64,000 nucleotides of DNA from Rhodoblastus acidophilus (GTDB taxonomy: Bacteria; Pseudomonadota; Alphaproteobacteria; Rhizobiales; Beijerinckiaceae). The position numbers and the translations under genes are program-made. The notes beneath the pieces were generated by a model. It saw nothing but the letters and a program-made list of their open reading frames with translations. It had not been told where the DNA came from and searched no databases. Numbering within the stretch: the stretch's first letter is position 1; every line of letters begins with the position of its first letter. The stretch covers positions 62,001 through 126,000 of the forward strand of contig NZ_FYDG01000001.1 of assembly GCF_900187365.1 (NCBI RefSeq). Direction: 5' to 3'. Positions 18,213 to 31,189 of this stretch are shown here, one piece after another.

Positions 18213-19042
18213 ACGCCGCGCAAAGCCGGTTCCTGCTGGTGGCGATGTCGGTGCTGGCGCTGCTGTTTCTCTACGCGCCCATCGTCTCCATCGTCATCTA
18301 TTCCTTCAACGAATCGCAACTCGTCACGGTTTGGTCGCGGTTTTCGACCAAATGGTACGCCGCGCTGCTGCACGACGACCAGATTCTTCGCGCCGCGCGC
18401 ATCTCCATCGAAGTCGCGCTGTTGAGCGCAACGGGGGCCACCGTGCTCGGCACCTTCGCCGGCTACATCCTGTCGCGGTTCGGGCGCTTTCCCGGCCGCA
18501 CGCTGTTCTCCGGCCTGGTGATGGCGCCTTTGGTGATGCCGGAAATCATCATGGGCATTTCCACCCTGCTGCTGTTCGTGGCGCTCGAAGCCGCCATCGG
18601 CTGGCCGCACCGCGACATCCAGACCATCGTGATGGCGCATATCACCTTCGCCACCGCCTTCGTCGCCGTCGTGGTGCAGAGCCGGCTGTCCGAGATCGAC
18701 GTTTCGATCGAGGAAGCGGCGGCCGATCTGGGCGCGCGGCCGTTGCAGGTGTTCTTCCTCGTCACGCTGCCGCTGATCGCGCCGGCTTTGATGTCGGGTT
18801 TCTTGCTCGCGTTTTCGCTCAGCCTCGACGATCTCGTCATCACCTCCTTCGTCTCCGGCCCGAGTTCGACCACGCTGCCGATGGTGATCTTCTCCAAGGT
18901 GCGCCTGGGTCTCAATCCCGAGATCAACGCGTTGGGCGCGCTGATCATCCTGTTCGTCGGCGTCATCGCCACAATCGCCACCTTCCGCACCATTTTCGCC
19001 GACTGGCGCGGCAAGCGGAAGGTGGAGACGGCGACGGCCTGA
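18209..19042 (+). CDS. potI: Putrescine ABC transporter permease, second subunit
   Basis: A 277-residue permease with six predicted helices; the first runs about residues 8-30 (LLVAMSVLALLFLYAPIVSI). The EAA loop is EEAAADLGARPLQVFFLVTLPLI. SFSLSLDDLVITSFVSGP is the conserved PotC/PotI segment. It overlaps potH by ATGA and is followed after 24 bases by the TyrR-like regulator gene, so all may lie on one transcript. Confidence 0.92.
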   Translation: MNAAQSRFLLVAMSVLALLFLYAPIVSIVIYSFNESQLVTVWSRFSTKWYAALLHDDQILRAARISIEVALLSATGATVLGTFAGYILSRFGRFPGRTLFSGLVMAPLVMPEIIMGISTLLLFVALEAAIGWPHRDIQTIVMAHITFATAFVAVVVQSRLSEIDVSIEEAAADLGARPLQVFFLVTLPLIAPALMSGFLLAFSLSLDDLVITSFVSGPSSTTLPMVIFSKVRLGLNPEINALGALIILFVGVIATIATFRTIFADWRGKRKVETATA

Positions 19043-19066
19043 GTCCCGCGCTGCGGAGGGCGGCTC

Positions 19067-20596
<1,530 letters not shown>

Positions 20597-20627
20597 TCAT
20601 AAAATGCTGCGCTGCGGCGCGCCTGCT

Positions 20628-20834
20628 CCCTCTCCCCGCGCGCGGGGAGAGGGTTAGGGTGAGGGGGATTCTGGCGTTAGCCCCGGTGTGTGAAATGGCT
20701 TTCCTGACGACGTTGAAGCCAGCGCCCCTCCCTCACTCCTGCCCTCTCCCCCCAACGAAGTCGGCTTTTGCCGACTTCGTCCTCATAAAGTGGCGCAAAT
20801 CGGGTAAACCCGATTTGCGCGCGGGGAGAGGGAG
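20628..20834. repeat. Compound palindromic repeat element with nested hairpins
   Basis: A perfect 26-base palindrome (CCCTCTCCCCGCG and its complement) fills 20628-20653. Further on, outer arms at 20742-20751 and 20823-20832 (CCCTCTCCCC / GGGGAGAGGG) enclose two perfect hairpins: ACGAAGTCGGC-TTTT-GCCGACTTCGT (20755-20780) and a 12-bp stem GCGCAAATCGGG with loop TAAA (20793-20820). This fills most of the gene-free stretch 20597-21067. The GGGGAGAGGG-AGGGTGAGGGG theme is a common intergenic repeat in proteobacteria. It may also stop transcription after the TyrR-like gene. Confidence 0.75.
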
Positions 20835-20943
20835 AGGCGTCCGGCCCTTCATTTCAAGCCCCTCTGCCCAAGAACAAGGCTGCGTCCGCCGCTTCTTTGA
20901 GCAGAGTTGATCTCAAATTGCCCTTGGCAGATTCAAAGGCAAA

Positions 20944-20953
20944 TGTGATCATA
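20944..20953. promoter_or_regulatory. TGTGATCATA operator-like site upstream of second ligase gene
   Basis: It matches TGTGATCACA at 9 of 10 bases and lies 115 bases before the ATG at 21068, inside the only sizeable AT-rich stretch of this gap (AAATGTGATCATATTTTC). This is a plausible promoter position and would add this ligase to the same regulon. Confidence 0.5.
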
Positions 20954-21067
20954 TTTTCAACGCAAGAACGCTTTACGGTTCCTGCGCCGGGCTCGCCGCC
21001 GCGCCAATGCGCTTAAGCCGTCGCGCTCAAGAGTCGCCCCCGCGCGACCTCTCAACCCTGGTGGATA

Positions 21068-22450
21068 ATGATCGTTGACCAAAAACTTTCCATCGCTCCG
21101 AGCCTGACGCAATGGCCTGAGATCGAAGTTCTCGAAGCCTTTGTCATCGACGTGAACGGCGTCGCCCGCGGCAAGTGGATCCCGCGCGACCGCGCCGCCG
21201 AAGTTCTGCAAAAGGGCATGGCCCTGCCCCGCTCCGCGCTCGCCCTGGACATCTGGGGCCGCGACGTCGATGAAGCCGGCCTCGCCACCGGCACCGGCGA
21301 CCCCGACGGCCTGTGCATGCCGGTCGAAGGCACGCTCGCCCCGGCCACCTGGCTCGACCGCCCCACCGCCCAAATCCTGATGACCATGCGCGATTCGCGC
21401 GGCCAGCCCTTCTACGCCGACCCGCGCGGCGTGTTGTCCCGCATCTGCGATCGCTTCGCCGCACTCGACCTGCGGCCGGTCGTCGCCGCCGAACTGGAAT
21501 TTTACCTGATCGACGCGACGAGATCGGCCACGGATCCGGTGCGGCCGCCAAAATCGCGCGCGGGCCGATGGCAGGGCTGGCAGACCCAGGTGCTATCTGT
21601 GTCGGAATTGCACGAGTTCGAGGGCTTGCTGTCCGAGATCACCCGCTGCGCCCGACTGCAAGGCATTCCGGTCGACGCCACCCTGCGCGAGAACGGCCCC
21701 GGCCAGTATGAGATCAACCTGAAGCATGTCGCCGACCCGCTGAAGGCGGCTGACCACGCCGTGCTGCTCAAGCGCGTGGTCAAGGGCGTCGCGCATCGCA
21801 ACGGGCTCGACGCCACCTTCATGGCCAAGCCCTATGGCGATTGCGAGGGTTCGGGCATGCACGTGCATATCTCCATGCTCGACAAGGCCGGCCGCAACAT
21901 TTTCGCCAGCGAGGACGGCAAGGGCAGCGCCGCCATGCTGCATGCGGTCGGCGGCCTCGTCTCCACCATGGGCGAGTCGATGGCGGTGTTCGCGCCGCAC
22001 GCCAACAGCTATCGCCGGCTCACGCCCGGCGCCCACGCCCCGCTCTATGCGTCGTGGGACTACGACAACCGCACGGCGGCGGTGCGCCTGATCACCGCCA
22101 GCAAGTCCGCGTCGCGCATCGAGCACCGGGTCTGCGGCGCCGACGTCAATCCCTATCTGGCCATCGCCGCCATTCTCGCCGGCATGCACCACGGGTTTGC
22201 GAACGAACTGGCGCCGCCGCCGATTCCCGCCGCCAAGAGCGGCCTGCCCGAGGATCTCGAAGACGTGTTCGAGCGGCTGTCGAGCAATTGGGACGACGGC
22301 ATCGAGGCGTTCGAGGAGTCCGACTTCATCGCCAACTATTTCGGCGCCGACTACCAGCGGCTTTACGCCGCCTGCAAGAAGCAGGAACTCGACGAGTTCC
22401 GCCAGCGCGTGACCGACGTCGAATACGACGCCTATTTGCGCAACGCGTAA
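21068..22450 (+). CDS. Glutamine synthetase-like gamma-glutamyl-amine ligase, second copy
   Basis: A 460-residue GS-fold protein related to the ligase at 9272-10660. It has the N-terminal FVIDVNGVARGKWIPRD, the metal site AAELEFYLID, RENGPGQYEINLKH, GSGMHVHISMLD and the substrate-loop region HAPLYASWDYDNRTAAVR. The residues expected for ATP, metal and glutamate binding are present in order. Context argues for ligating glutamate to putrescine or another amine. Two copies may serve different amines. It is alone on its strand, with an operator-like site upstream; its last 19 bases overlap the convergent lysR gene. Confidence 0.85.
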   Translation: MIVDQKLSIAPSLTQWPEIEVLEAFVIDVNGVARGKWIPRDRAAEVLQKGMALPRSALALDIWGRDVDEAGLATGTGDPDGLCMPVEGTLAPATWLDRPTAQILMTMRDSRGQPFYADPRGVLSRICDRFAALDLRPVVAAELEFYLIDATRSATDPVRPPKSRAGRWQGWQTQVLSVSELHEFEGLLSEITRCARLQGIPVDATLRENGPGQYEINLKHVADPLKAADHAVLLKRVVKGVAHRNGLDATFMAKPYGDCEGSGMHVHISMLDKAGRNIFASEDGKGSAAMLHAVGGLVSTMGESMAVFAPHANSYRRLTPGAHAPLYASWDYDNRTAAVRLITASKSASRIEHRVCGADVNPYLAIAAILAGMHHGFANELAPPPIPAAKSGLPEDLEDVFERLSSNWDDGIEAFEESDFIANYFGADYQRLYAACKKQELDEFRQRVTDVEYDAYLRNA

Positions 22451-23358
22451 GAATTCGGCCCGCGCGGCGCCTCCGCGCGGGCCTCCTCCAGAAGCCAGTC
22501 GCGCAGGCGCGCCAGCGGCTCCGATGCGGCGCTGTGCTCCGGCACGATCAGGTGATACGCCTTGTCGTCGCGATGCGCGTGCGCATTGGCGATCGCCAGC
22601 CGCCCCTCGCGCAATTCCTCCTCGATCAGCATGGCGGGAATCAGCGCGACTCCCGTTCCCAACATCGCCGCCTGCGCCGACATGGAGAACAGCTCCATTC
22701 TCATGCCCATCATGTCGCGCGGGACCAACAGCCCCCGTGCGGAAAACCAGTCGCGCCAGGCGTAGGGGCGCGTGGCCTGCTGGATCAGCGGCAGTTCGGC
22801 GATCTGCTCGGGCGTCAGGCTCTTGCGCCGCTTCAACAGCGACGGGCAGCAGACCGGATAAGAGTCCTCGTGCATCAACAGATGCGCCTGGGTGCCGGGC
22901 CAGCCCGCCAAGCCGAAATAGAGCGCGGCGTCAAAACCGCTGCCGTCGAACAGGAAGGGCCGCGTCTGGGTCGAGAGGTTGAGGCTGATGTCGGGATTTT
23001 GCGCGTAAAACCGGGCGAGGCGCGGCAGCAGCCAGCGCGTCGCGAAGGTCGGCATCACCGCCAGCTCCAGCGTGACGCCGCGCGAGGGTTGCGACATCAA
23101 CGCGAGCGTGTCGCGCTCGATCTCGTCAAGGCGCAGGGCGATGCGCCGGCTGTAGGACTCGCCGGCCTCCGACAATTTGACGCCGCGCGGCAGGCGCACG
23201 AACAGCGGCACGCCGAGATGATCTTCGAGCTGCGCGATGCGCCGGCACACCGCGCCCTGCGTCAGGCCCAACTCCTCCGCCGCCTTGGTGAAACTGTCGT
23301 GGCGGGCGGCGCTTTCGAACGCCATAAGCGCGCCCAGGTTTGGAATTTTCCGTCGCAT
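22432..23358 (-). CDS. LysR-family regulator of the glutarate operon
   Basis: A 308-residue LysR protein. The HTH covers residues about 5-65 (FESAARHDSFTKAAEELGLTQGAVCRRIAQLEDHLGVPLFVR) and the rest is a periplasmic-binding-fold effector domain. The ATG at 23356-23358 has a GGGAGGGGG ribosome site; the frame extends 15 codons upstream without it. It diverges from the MFS-gcdH-CoA transferase operon over 138 bases containing a perfect 8-bp inverted repeat, the arrangement of GcdR-type activators beside glutaryl-CoA dehydrogenase genes. Glutarate or a derivative is the inferred ligand. Confidence 0.88.
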   Translation of the reverse strand: MRRKIPNLGALMAFESAARHDSFTKAAEELGLTQGAVCRRIAQLEDHLGVPLFVRLPRGVKLSEAGESYSRRIALRLDEIERDTLALMSQPSRGVTLELAVMPTFATRWLLPRLARFYAQNPDISLNLSTQTRPFLFDGSGFDAALYFGLAGWPGTQAHLLMHEDSYPVCCPSLLKRRKSLTPEQIAELPLIQQATRPYAWRDWFSARGLLVPRDMMGMRMELFSMSAQAAMLGTGVALIPAMLIEEELREGRLAIANAHAHRDDKAYHLIVPEHSAASEPLARLRDWLLEEARAEAPRGPNSYALRK

Positions 23359-23405
23359 GCCCCCTCCCGCGCCCAACGTAAGCGAGGCCGCGATCTGTGA
23401 CAATC

Positions 23406-23440
23406 GCGCACAAGTCAGTGTCGATTTGTCGTTTGTGCGC
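23406..23440. promoter_or_regulatory. Inverted repeat in lysR-MFS divergent promoter
   Basis: GCGCACAA at 23406-23413 is mirrored perfectly by TTGTGCGC at 23433-23440 across 19 bases. It lies 48-82 bases from the lysR start and 57-91 from the MFS start, as expected for a LysR recognition site. Binding is inferred. Confidence 0.5.
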
Positions 23441-23496
23441 GGGGGAGCGGCGCTCTAATCGGGATCTGACAATAAAAAGCCTGGGGAGGAGAGGAC

Positions 23497-24810
23497 ATGG
23501 TTGCGACGGAGGCCGCGCGTCCACAAACGCAATCGGATCGAAAATACCGGATGCGATTGCAGTCGATCTTTCGGGGTTCGATCGGCAATCTCGTCGAATA
23601 TTTCGACTGGTATGTTTATTCGGCGTTCCTGCTGTATTTCGCGCCGAAATTCTTTCCATCCGGCGATACGACCGCGCAATTGATGAACGGCGCGGCGATC
23701 TTCGCCGTCGGCTTCCTGGTGCGCCCGCTCGGCGGCTATCTGCTCGGCTCCTACGCCGACCGCAAGGGGCGACGCGCGGCGCTGATGCTGTCGGTCTGGC
23801 TGATGTGCGGCGGGTCGCTGGTGATCGCCTGCACGCCGACTTATGAAACCATCGGCGTCGCCGCGCCCATCGTGCTGCTGCTGGCGCGCCTGCTGCAAGG
23901 GATCAGCCTCGGCGGCGAATATGGCTCGTCCGCGACCTATCTGAGCGAAATGGCCACGCCGGGCCGGCGCGGTTTTTATTCGAGCTTTCAATATGTCACG
24001 ATCATCATGGGCCAGTTGCTCGCCCTGCTGATCCTCGTGACCCTGCAGCGCGTGCTGCTGACCCCGGCGCAACTGGACGCCTGGGGCTGGCGCATTCCGT
24101 TCTTCGTCGGCGCGCTGATCGCCGCCGGCGCGATCTGGCTGCGGCGCGGCATGGCCGAAACCGACTCCTTCACCGACCACACGTCGAGTTCGCCAAAACG
24201 GTCGAACATTCGCGAATTGGCGCGGCATCCGCGCGAGGTCGGCGTCGTGCTCGCCCTGACCGCCGGCGGCACTGTGTCGTTCTACACGTTCACCACCTAT
24301 ATGCAGAAATATCTCGTCAACACGACGGGGTTTTCCAAAGACGACGCCACGCTGATCTCGACCTTCGCGCTGCTGTTCTTCATGGTCATACAGCCGCTGG
24401 CGGGGATGTTGTCGGATTTCATCGGCCGCCGCGCCATGCTGATCGGCTTTGGCGCGCTGGGCGCGACCTGCACGGTTCCCCTGCTGACGGCGCTGGCGGA
24501 AAAGCAGAGCTTTGGCTCGGCGCTGATCTGGTATGGCTGCGCGCTGCTGATCACCACCGGCTACACGTCGATCAACGCCATCTTCAAGGCGGAATTGTTT
24601 CCGGTCCACATTCGCGCGCTCGGCGTCGGCTTTCCCTTCGCTGTGGGCGTGTCGCTGTTCGGCGGCACGGCGGAATATCTCGCGCTCTGGCTCAAGAGCA
24701 TCGGCCACGAGGTCTGGTTCTATTATTACGTCAGCGCCTGCGCCGGGCTGTCGCTCATCGTGTCCCTCTTCATGAAGGACCCGATGGCCGTGTCGAAAAT
24801 CGAAAAATAA
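23497..24810 (+). CDS. MFS dicarboxylate-type transporter (probable glutarate uptake)
   Basis: A 437-residue MFS carrier of the metabolite:H+ symporter branch (KgtP/ProP type), with twelve predicted helices. Typical pieces are [22 protein letters not shown] near residues 22-43, [21 protein letters not shown] (loop 2-3 motif) and [22 protein letters not shown]. The ribosome site GGGGAGGAGAGG is very strong. It is followed after 16 bases by gcdH and then a CoA-transferase, so glutarate (or another C5 dicarboxylate) is the likely substrate. Confidence 0.85.
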   Translation: MVATEAARPQTQSDRKYRMRLQSIFRGSIGNLVEYFDWYVYSAFLLYFAPKFFPSGDTTAQLMNGAAIFAVGFLVRPLGGYLLGSYADRKGRRAALMLSVWLMCGGSLVIACTPTYETIGVAAPIVLLLARLLQGISLGGEYGSSATYLSEMATPGRRGFYSSFQYVTIIMGQLLALLILVTLQRVLLTPAQLDAWGWRIPFFVGALIAAGAIWLRRGMAETDSFTDHTSSSPKRSNIRELARHPREVGVVLALTAGGTVSFYTFTTYMQKYLVNTTGFSKDDATLISTFALLFFMVIQPLAGMLSDFIGRRAMLIGFGALGATCTVPLLTALAEKQSFGSALIWYGCALLITTGYTSINAIFKAELFPVHIRALGVGFPFAVGVSLFGGTAEYLALWLKSIGHEVWFYYYVSACAGLSLIVSLFMKDPMAVSKIEK

Positions 24811-24826
24811 CTTTGGAGAACGCCCC

Positions 24827-26014
24827 ATGTCGTCCACCCGCGTCCCCTTCAATGCGCAGGATCCGTTCGCGCTCGATGCGCAACTCACCGCCGACGAGCG
24901 TCTGATCCGCGACACCGCGCAACGCTACGCCACGGACAAACTGGCGCCGCGCGTGCAAAACGCCTTTCGCCATGAGCAGACCGATGTAGCGATCTTCCGC
25001 GAAATGGGCGAACTCGGCCTGCTCGGCCCGACCATTCCCGAGGAATTCGGCGGCGCCGGCCTCGGCTATGTCTCCTACGGCCTGGTGGCCCGCGAGATCG
25101 AGCGGATCGATTCCGGCTATCGCTCGATGATGTCGGTGCAATCCTCGCTGGTGATGGTTCCGATCTGCGAGTTCGGCTCGGAGGAACAGAAGCGCAAATA
25201 TCTGCCGAAACTGGCGAGCGGCGAATGGATCGGCTGTTTCGGCCTGACCGAGCCGAACCATGGCTCCGACCCCGCCTCGATGGCGACGCGGGCGCGAAAA
25301 GTGCCCGGCGGATTCTCGTTGTCCGGCTCGAAAATGTGGATCACCAATTCACCCATCGCCGACGTCTTCGTGGTCTGGGCCAAGGACGACGCGGGCGACA
25401 TTCGCGGTTTCGTTCTTGAGAAGGGGATGAAAGGCCTGTCCGCCCCGGCGATCCATGGCAAGGTCGGCCTGCGCGCCTCGATCACCGGCGAGATCGTGAT
25501 GGACGAGGTTTTTGTGCCGGAAGACGCGATGCTGCCCAAGGTCAAGGGGCTGAAAGGCCCGTTCACCTGCCTCAACTCCGCCCGGTTCGGCATCGGTTGG
25601 GGCGCGCTCGGCGCCGCCGAAGCGTGTTACGAGACGGCGCGCTCCTATACGATCGACAGAAAGCAGTTCGGCCGTCCGCTCGCCGCCAACCAGCTGATCC
25701 AGAAGAAGCTGGCCGACATGATCACGGAGATTTCGCTCGGCCTGCAGCTCTGCCTGCGGCTGGGCCGGCTGAAGGAGGAGGGCGACGCCCCGGTTGAGCT
25801 GACCTCCATCGTCAAGCGCAATTCCTGCGGCAAGGCGCTGGACATCGCCCGCGCCGCGCGCGACATGCTCGGCGGCAACGGCATTTCCGACGAATTCTGC
25901 GTGGCGCGGCATCTGGTCAATCTGGAGGTCGTCAACACCTATGAAGGCACCCACGACATTCACGCCCTGATCATCGGCCGCGCCGTCACCGGCCTCGCGG
26001 CCTTCGCGAACTAG
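24827..26014 (+). CDS. gcdH: Glutaryl-CoA dehydrogenase
   Basis: A 395-residue acyl-CoA dehydrogenase that oxidises and decarboxylates glutaryl-CoA to crotonyl-CoA, with electrons to ETF. The catalytic base is Glu373 in [17 protein letters not shown], which together with [15 protein letters not shown] (FAD/substrate loop) and the [12 protein letters not shown] segment is diagnostic of GcdH. Length is normal. It lies between the carrier and the CoA-transferase, four bases before the latter, completing a glutarate to crotonyl-CoA route used in lysine, tryptophan and cadaverine breakdown. Confidence 0.93.
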   Translation: MSSTRVPFNAQDPFALDAQLTADERLIRDTAQRYATDKLAPRVQNAFRHEQTDVAIFREMGELGLLGPTIPEEFGGAGLGYVSYGLVAREIERIDSGYRSMMSVQSSLVMVPICEFGSEEQKRKYLPKLASGEWIGCFGLTEPNHGSDPASMATRARKVPGGFSLSGSKMWITNSPIADVFVVWAKDDAGDIRGFVLEKGMKGLSAPAIHGKVGLRASITGEIVMDEVFVPEDAMLPKVKGLKGPFTCLNSARFGIGWGALGAAEACYETARSYTIDRKQFGRPLAANQLIQKKLADMITEISLGLQLCLRLGRLKEEGDAPVELTSIVKRNSCGKALDIARAARDMLGGNGISDEFCVARHLVNLEVVNTYEGTHDIHALIIGRAVTGLAAFAN

Positions 26015-26018
26015 CCCG

Positions 26019-27251
<1,233 letters not shown>

Positions 27252-27287
27252 GCCGGCTTCATGGGCGGAGCCGGACGGTTTGACCGC

Positions 27288-27307
27288 CGCCCGCGCTCAG
27301 GCGCGGG
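27288..27307. terminator. Hairpin between convergent CoA-transferase and ssb genes
   Basis: GCCCGCGC (27288-27295) pairs with GCGCGGGC (27300-27307), loop TCAG. It lies between the converging stops at 27251 and 27334 and could serve both directions, though no U-run is present. Confidence 0.4.
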
Positions 27308-27333
27308 CGCGACAAAGCCGGTCGCGCCGCTGA

Positions 27334-27855
27334 TTAGAACGGAATGTCGTCGTCCAGCGTATCCGAGGTGCGGCCGGCGCCCGAACCGCCGCCAAAACCG
27401 CCGCCCTGACCGCCGCCTTGGCCGCCCGACGGGCCGCGCTGCATCGGCGAGGAGCGGCCAAAGCTTTCGCCGCCGCCATAGGAGCCTTCCTCACCGCCGC
27501 GTCCCCGGCTGTCGAGCAGGGTCAGCTCGCCACGGAAGCGCTGCAACACCACCTCCGTGGTCTTGCGCTGGTTGCCTTCCTTGTCGGTGAATTCGCGGGT
27601 CTGCAACTGGCCTTCCAGGTAGATCTTCGCGCCCTTCTTGCAATATTGCTCGGCGATCTTGCCCAGGTTCTCGTTGAAGATCACCACATTGTGCCATTCG
27701 GTGCGGTCGCGGCGCTCGCCCGTGGCCTTGTCGCGCCAGCTTTCGGTGGTGGCGAGCGAAAAGGTCACAACGGGATCGCCATTGCCGGTGCGGCGCGTTT
27801 CGGGATCGCGGCCGAGATTGCCGATGAGAATGACCTTGTTGACGCTTCCCGACAT
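27334..27855 (-). CDS. ssb: Single-stranded DNA-binding protein
   Basis: A 173-residue SSB. The OB fold occupies about residues 1-115 ([44 protein letters not shown]), then a Gly/Gln-rich linker with [14 protein letters not shown] runs, ending in the acidic tip DDDIPF that recruits repair and replication proteins. AAGGGAAG precedes the ATG. It is divergent from uvrA with an SOS box between them, so damage induction of one or both is likely. Confidence 0.97.
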   Translation of the reverse strand: MSGSVNKVILIGNLGRDPETRRTGNGDPVVTFSLATTESWRDKATGERRDRTEWHNVVIFNENLGKIAEQYCKKGAKIYLEGQLQTREFTDKEGNQRKTTEVVLQRFRGELTLLDSRGRGGEEGSYGGGESFGRSSPMQRGPSGGQGGGQGGGFGGGSGAGRTSDTLDDDIPF

Positions 27856-27951
27856 ATGTTCTTCCCTTACTTACTGGCGGCGCATCTTATATGGATCGCG
27901 CGCCTGACGCGCGTCCGGTTTTTGCTTTTCCACAGATGCTCTCAGGCCGAC

Positions 27952-27966
27952 GTTCTTTTTCTGTTC
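27952..27966. promoter_or_regulatory. LexA (SOS) box, alphaproteobacterial type
   Basis: GTTC at 27952-27955 and GTTC at 27963-27966 are separated by exactly 7 bases, the direct-repeat LexA box of alphaproteobacteria (GTTC-N7-GTTC). It lies in the 248-base gap between divergent ssb and uvrA, both known SOS genes in this class. Confidence 0.85.
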
Positions 27967-28103
27967 TAGCAAGACGGCGCGAAATGTGCAAGAACGCGCC
28001 ACAGGACGCCGCGCCGCGCTTGAGGCGAAAACCGGACGCCGCCTCCGGATCGGACTGGCGAAAGCGCGGGCGCGGGTTAAATAGTCGGAGAAATCCGCCG
28101 GAC

Positions 28104-31049
28104 ATGACCATGGATCAGAAAACGAAAACGCCCGCCCGCAAGCCCCGGACGTCCGCCCCCGCCGCGGCCGAAACGCCGGAACAGATCGCGCTGCGCGTCG
28201 GCGAAGGCCGGGTGATCGCGCTGCGCGGCGCGCGCGAGCACAATCTCAAAAACGTCGACCTGACCATTCCCCGCGACAAGCTGGTGGTGTTCACGGGCCT
28301 GTCGGGCTCCGGCAAGAGTTCGCTCGCCTTCGACACGATCTACGCCGAAGGGCAGCGCCGCTATGTCGAAAGCCTGTCGGCTTACGCGCGGCAGTTTCTG
28401 GAAATGATGCAGAAGCCGGACGTGGACCATATCGAGGGCCTGTCCCCGGCGATTTCCATCGAACAGAAGACCACGTCGAAGAATCCGCGCTCGACCGTCG
28501 GCACGGTGACGGAAATCCACGATTACATGCGCCTTTTGTGGGCGCGCGCCGGCATTCCCTATTCGCCGGCCACGGGACTGCCGATCGAGAGCCAGACGGT
28601 CAGCCAGATGGTGGACCGCGTGCTCGCCCTGCCCGAACGCGCCCGCCTCTACCTGCTGGCGCCGGTAGTGCGCGGGCGAAAAGGCGAATATCGCAAGGAA
28701 ATCGCCGAATTTTTGAAGCGCGGCTTTCAGCGCGTGAAGATCGACGGCGCGTTTTACGACATCGCCGACGTCCCCACGCTCGACAAGAAGCTCAAGCACG
28801 ACATTGACGTGGTGGTGGACCGCATCGTGGTGCGCGCCGACATTTCCGCGCGGCTGGCGGAAAGTTTTGAGACGGCGCTCGAACTGGCCGACGGCATCGC
28901 CGTGGTGGAGTTCGCGGACAGCGAAGGCAAGGAGCCGATTGTCTTTTCGTCGAAATTTTCCTGCCCGGTGTCCGGCTTTTCCATTCCCGAGATCGAGCCG
29001 CGCCTGTTTTCGTTCAACAATCCGTTCGGCGCCTGCCCAAAATGCAGCGGCATCGGTTTTGAACAGAAGGTGGACGCCGACCTGATCGTTCCCAATCCCG
29101 AACTGACGCTGAAAAAAGGCGCCATCGCGCCCTGGGCTAAGTCGCCCTCGCCCTATTACGGCCAGACGCTGGAGGCTTTGGGCCGCGCCTTCAAGTTCCG
29201 GGTCGAGGACCGCTGGTCCAAACTGTCGCCCGTCGCCAAGGAGATGATCCTCTACGGCACCGGCGAGCAGGACATTCTGTTTCAATATTCCGACGGCAAC
29301 CGCTCCTATGAGGTGAAAAAGCCGTTCGAAGGCGTGATCCGCAATCTGGAGCGGCGCATCGTCGAGACGGAAAGCGATTGGGTGCGCGAGGAAATCGGCC
29401 GCTACATGACGGCCAAGCCCTGCAAGGCCTGTTCCGGCTTCCGGCTCAAGCCGGAAGCGCTGGCGGTCAAGGTCGATCACAAACACATTGGCGAGGTGTC
29501 CGAGCTTTCGGTGCGCGATGCGCAAAAATTCTTCGCCGCGCTGCCCGAAAAGCTCGATTCCAAGCGCAACGAGATCGCCGGCCGCATTTTGCGCGAAATC
29601 GACGAGCGTCTGCGCTTTCTGGTCGATGTCGGCCTCGATTATCTCACGCTGTCGCGCAATTCCGGCACCTTGTCGGGCGGCGAGAGCCAGCGCATCCGGC
29701 TGGCGTCGCAGATCGGCTCGGGGCTGACCGGCGTGCTCTATGTGCTGGACGAGCCGTCGATCGGTCTGCACCAGCGCGACAACGCCCGGCTGCTGGAGAC
29801 GCTGAAGCGGCTGCGCGACCTCGGCAATTCCGTGATCGTGGTCGAGCATGACGAGGACGCCATCCGGCTCGCCGATTACGTGGTCGACGTCGGCCCCGGC
29901 GCCGGCGTGCATGGCGGCCGGATCGTGTCGCAGGGCACGCCGGCGCATATCATGGCCGATCCTAATTCGCTGACCGGCGACTATCTCACCGGGCGCAAGG
30001 AGGTGGCGACGCCGAAAACGCGGCGCAAGCCAGACCCCGAACGCATGTTGGGCCTGTTCGGGGCGCGCGGAAACAACCTGCGCAATGTCGACGTCGAGAT
30101 CCCCCTGGGGCTGTTCACCTGCATCACCGGCGTGTCGGGGGGCGGCAAGTCCACCCTGGTCATCGACACGCTCTACAAGGCGGTGGCGCGGCGGCTCAAT
30201 GGCGCGCTGGAGCAGCCCGCGCCGTTCGACCGGCTGGAAGGGCTGGATCACATCGACAAGGTGATCGACATCGACCAGTCGCCGATTGGACGGACGCCGC
30301 GCTCGAACCCGGCCACCTATATCGGCGCCTTCACCCCCATCCGCGACTGGTTCGCCAATCTGCCGGAGGCCAAGACGCGCGGCTACGGCCCCGGCCGCTT
30401 CTCCTTCAACGTCAAGGGCGGACGCTGCGAGGCCTGCCAGGGCGACGGCGTCATCAAGATCGAGATGCACTTTTTGCCCGACGTGTACGTCACCTGCGAC
30501 GTCTGCAAGGGCAAGCGCTATGACCGGGAGACGCTGGAAGTTCGCTACAAGGACAAGAGCATAGCCGACGTTCTTGACATGACCGTCGAAGAGGCCGGCG
30601 AGCTGTTCAAGGCGGTGCCGTCGATCCGCGACAAGATGAAGACGCTGTCGCGGGTCGGGCTGGGTTACGTCAAGGTCGGCCAGCAGGCGACCACTCTGTC
30701 GGGCGGCGAGGCGCAGCGCGTCAAGCTGTCGAAAGAATTGTCCCGGCGCGCCACCGGGCGGACTCTTTACATCCTGGATGAGCCGACAACTGGCTTGCAT
30801 TTCCACGATGTAAAGAAGCTTCTTGAAGTTTTGGATGAACTTGTCGAGCAGGGCAACAGCGTGGTGGTGATCGAGCACAATCTCGATGTGGTGAAGACGG
30901 CGGATTGGGTGATCGACCTCGGCCCCGAGGGCGGCGACGGCGGCGGAACCATTGTCGCGGAGGGGCCGCCGGAGACGATCATGAAGACCAAGGCCTCGCA
31001 CACCGGCCGCTTCCTGAAGGAGGCGCAGCAGCGCCGGCCGGCGTCATAA
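28104..31049 (+). CDS. uvrA: Excinuclease ABC subunit A
   Basis: A 981-residue DNA damage sensor of nucleotide excision repair. It has two ABC modules: Walker [10 protein letters not shown] near residue 68 and GVSGGGKST near residue 680, each with an LSGGESQR or LSGGEAQR signature and a DEPSIGLH or DEPTTGLH Walker B. Zinc modules are CPKCSGIGF and CEACQGDG...CDVCKGKR. I place the start at 28104 (MTMDQ); the frame is open 71 codons further into the SOS-box region but that part is not UvrA-like. The start at 28110 is an equal alternative. LexA control is expected. Confidence 0.97.
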   Translation: MTMDQKTKTPARKPRTSAPAAAETPEQIALRVGEGRVIALRGAREHNLKNVDLTIPRDKLVVFTGLSGSGKSSLAFDTIYAEGQRRYVESLSAYARQFLEMMQKPDVDHIEGLSPAISIEQKTTSKNPRSTVGTVTEIHDYMRLLWARAGIPYSPATGLPIESQTVSQMVDRVLALPERARLYLLAPVVRGRKGEYRKEIAEFLKRGFQRVKIDGAFYDIADVPTLDKKLKHDIDVVVDRIVVRADISARLAESFETALELADGIAVVEFADSEGKEPIVFSSKFSCPVSGFSIPEIEPRLFSFNNPFGACPKCSGIGFEQKVDADLIVPNPELTLKKGAIAPWAKSPSPYYGQTLEALGRAFKFRVEDRWSKLSPVAKEMILYGTGEQDILFQYSDGNRSYEVKKPFEGVIRNLERRIVETESDWVREEIGRYMTAKPCKACSGFRLKPEALAVKVDHKHIGEVSELSVRDAQKFFAALPEKLDSKRNEIAGRILREIDERLRFLVDVGLDYLTLSRNSGTLSGGESQRIRLASQIGSGLTGVLYVLDEPSIGLHQRDNARLLETLKRLRDLGNSVIVVEHDEDAIRLADYVVDVGPGAGVHGGRIVSQGTPAHIMADPNSLTGDYLTGRKEVATPKTRRKPDPERMLGLFGARGNNLRNVDVEIPLGLFTCITGVSGGGKSTLVIDTLYKAVARRLNGALEQPAPFDRLEGLDHIDKVIDIDQSPIGRTPRSNPATYIGAFTPIRDWFANLPEAKTRGYGPGRFSFNVKGGRCEACQGDGVIKIEMHFLPDVYVTCDVCKGKRYDRETLEVRYKDKSIADVLDMTVEEAGELFKAVPSIRDKMKTLSRVGLGYVKVGQQATTLSGGEAQRVKLSKELSRRATGRTLYILDEPTTGLHFHDVKKLLEVLDELVEQGNSVVVIEHNLDVVKTADWVIDLGPEGGDGGGTIVAEGPPETIMKTKASHTGRFLKEAQQRRPAS

Positions 31050-31189
31050 ATTCGTCCGCAAGGCGGCCTAGGGGATGGGCCGCGTCAACGCTCATGCGCG
31101 TCGCGCGCGAAGTTTTCATGCGCGAGACGCAGTCCTGCAATGCAAAATTGTGGGTTTCAAAATAGTTCACGTCCGATCAATATGGTCCT

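Noticed and set aside
27891-28103. N-terminal extension of UvrA by 71 residues
   Set aside because: The extension crosses the SOS box and is not UvrA-like; family length fits the start at 28104.
28077-31001. A 974-codon open frame antisense to uvrA
   Set aside because: It lies wholly opposite a textbook uvrA; its translation is His/Gln/Arg-rich with no domain, as expected from GC-biased third positions on the other strand.
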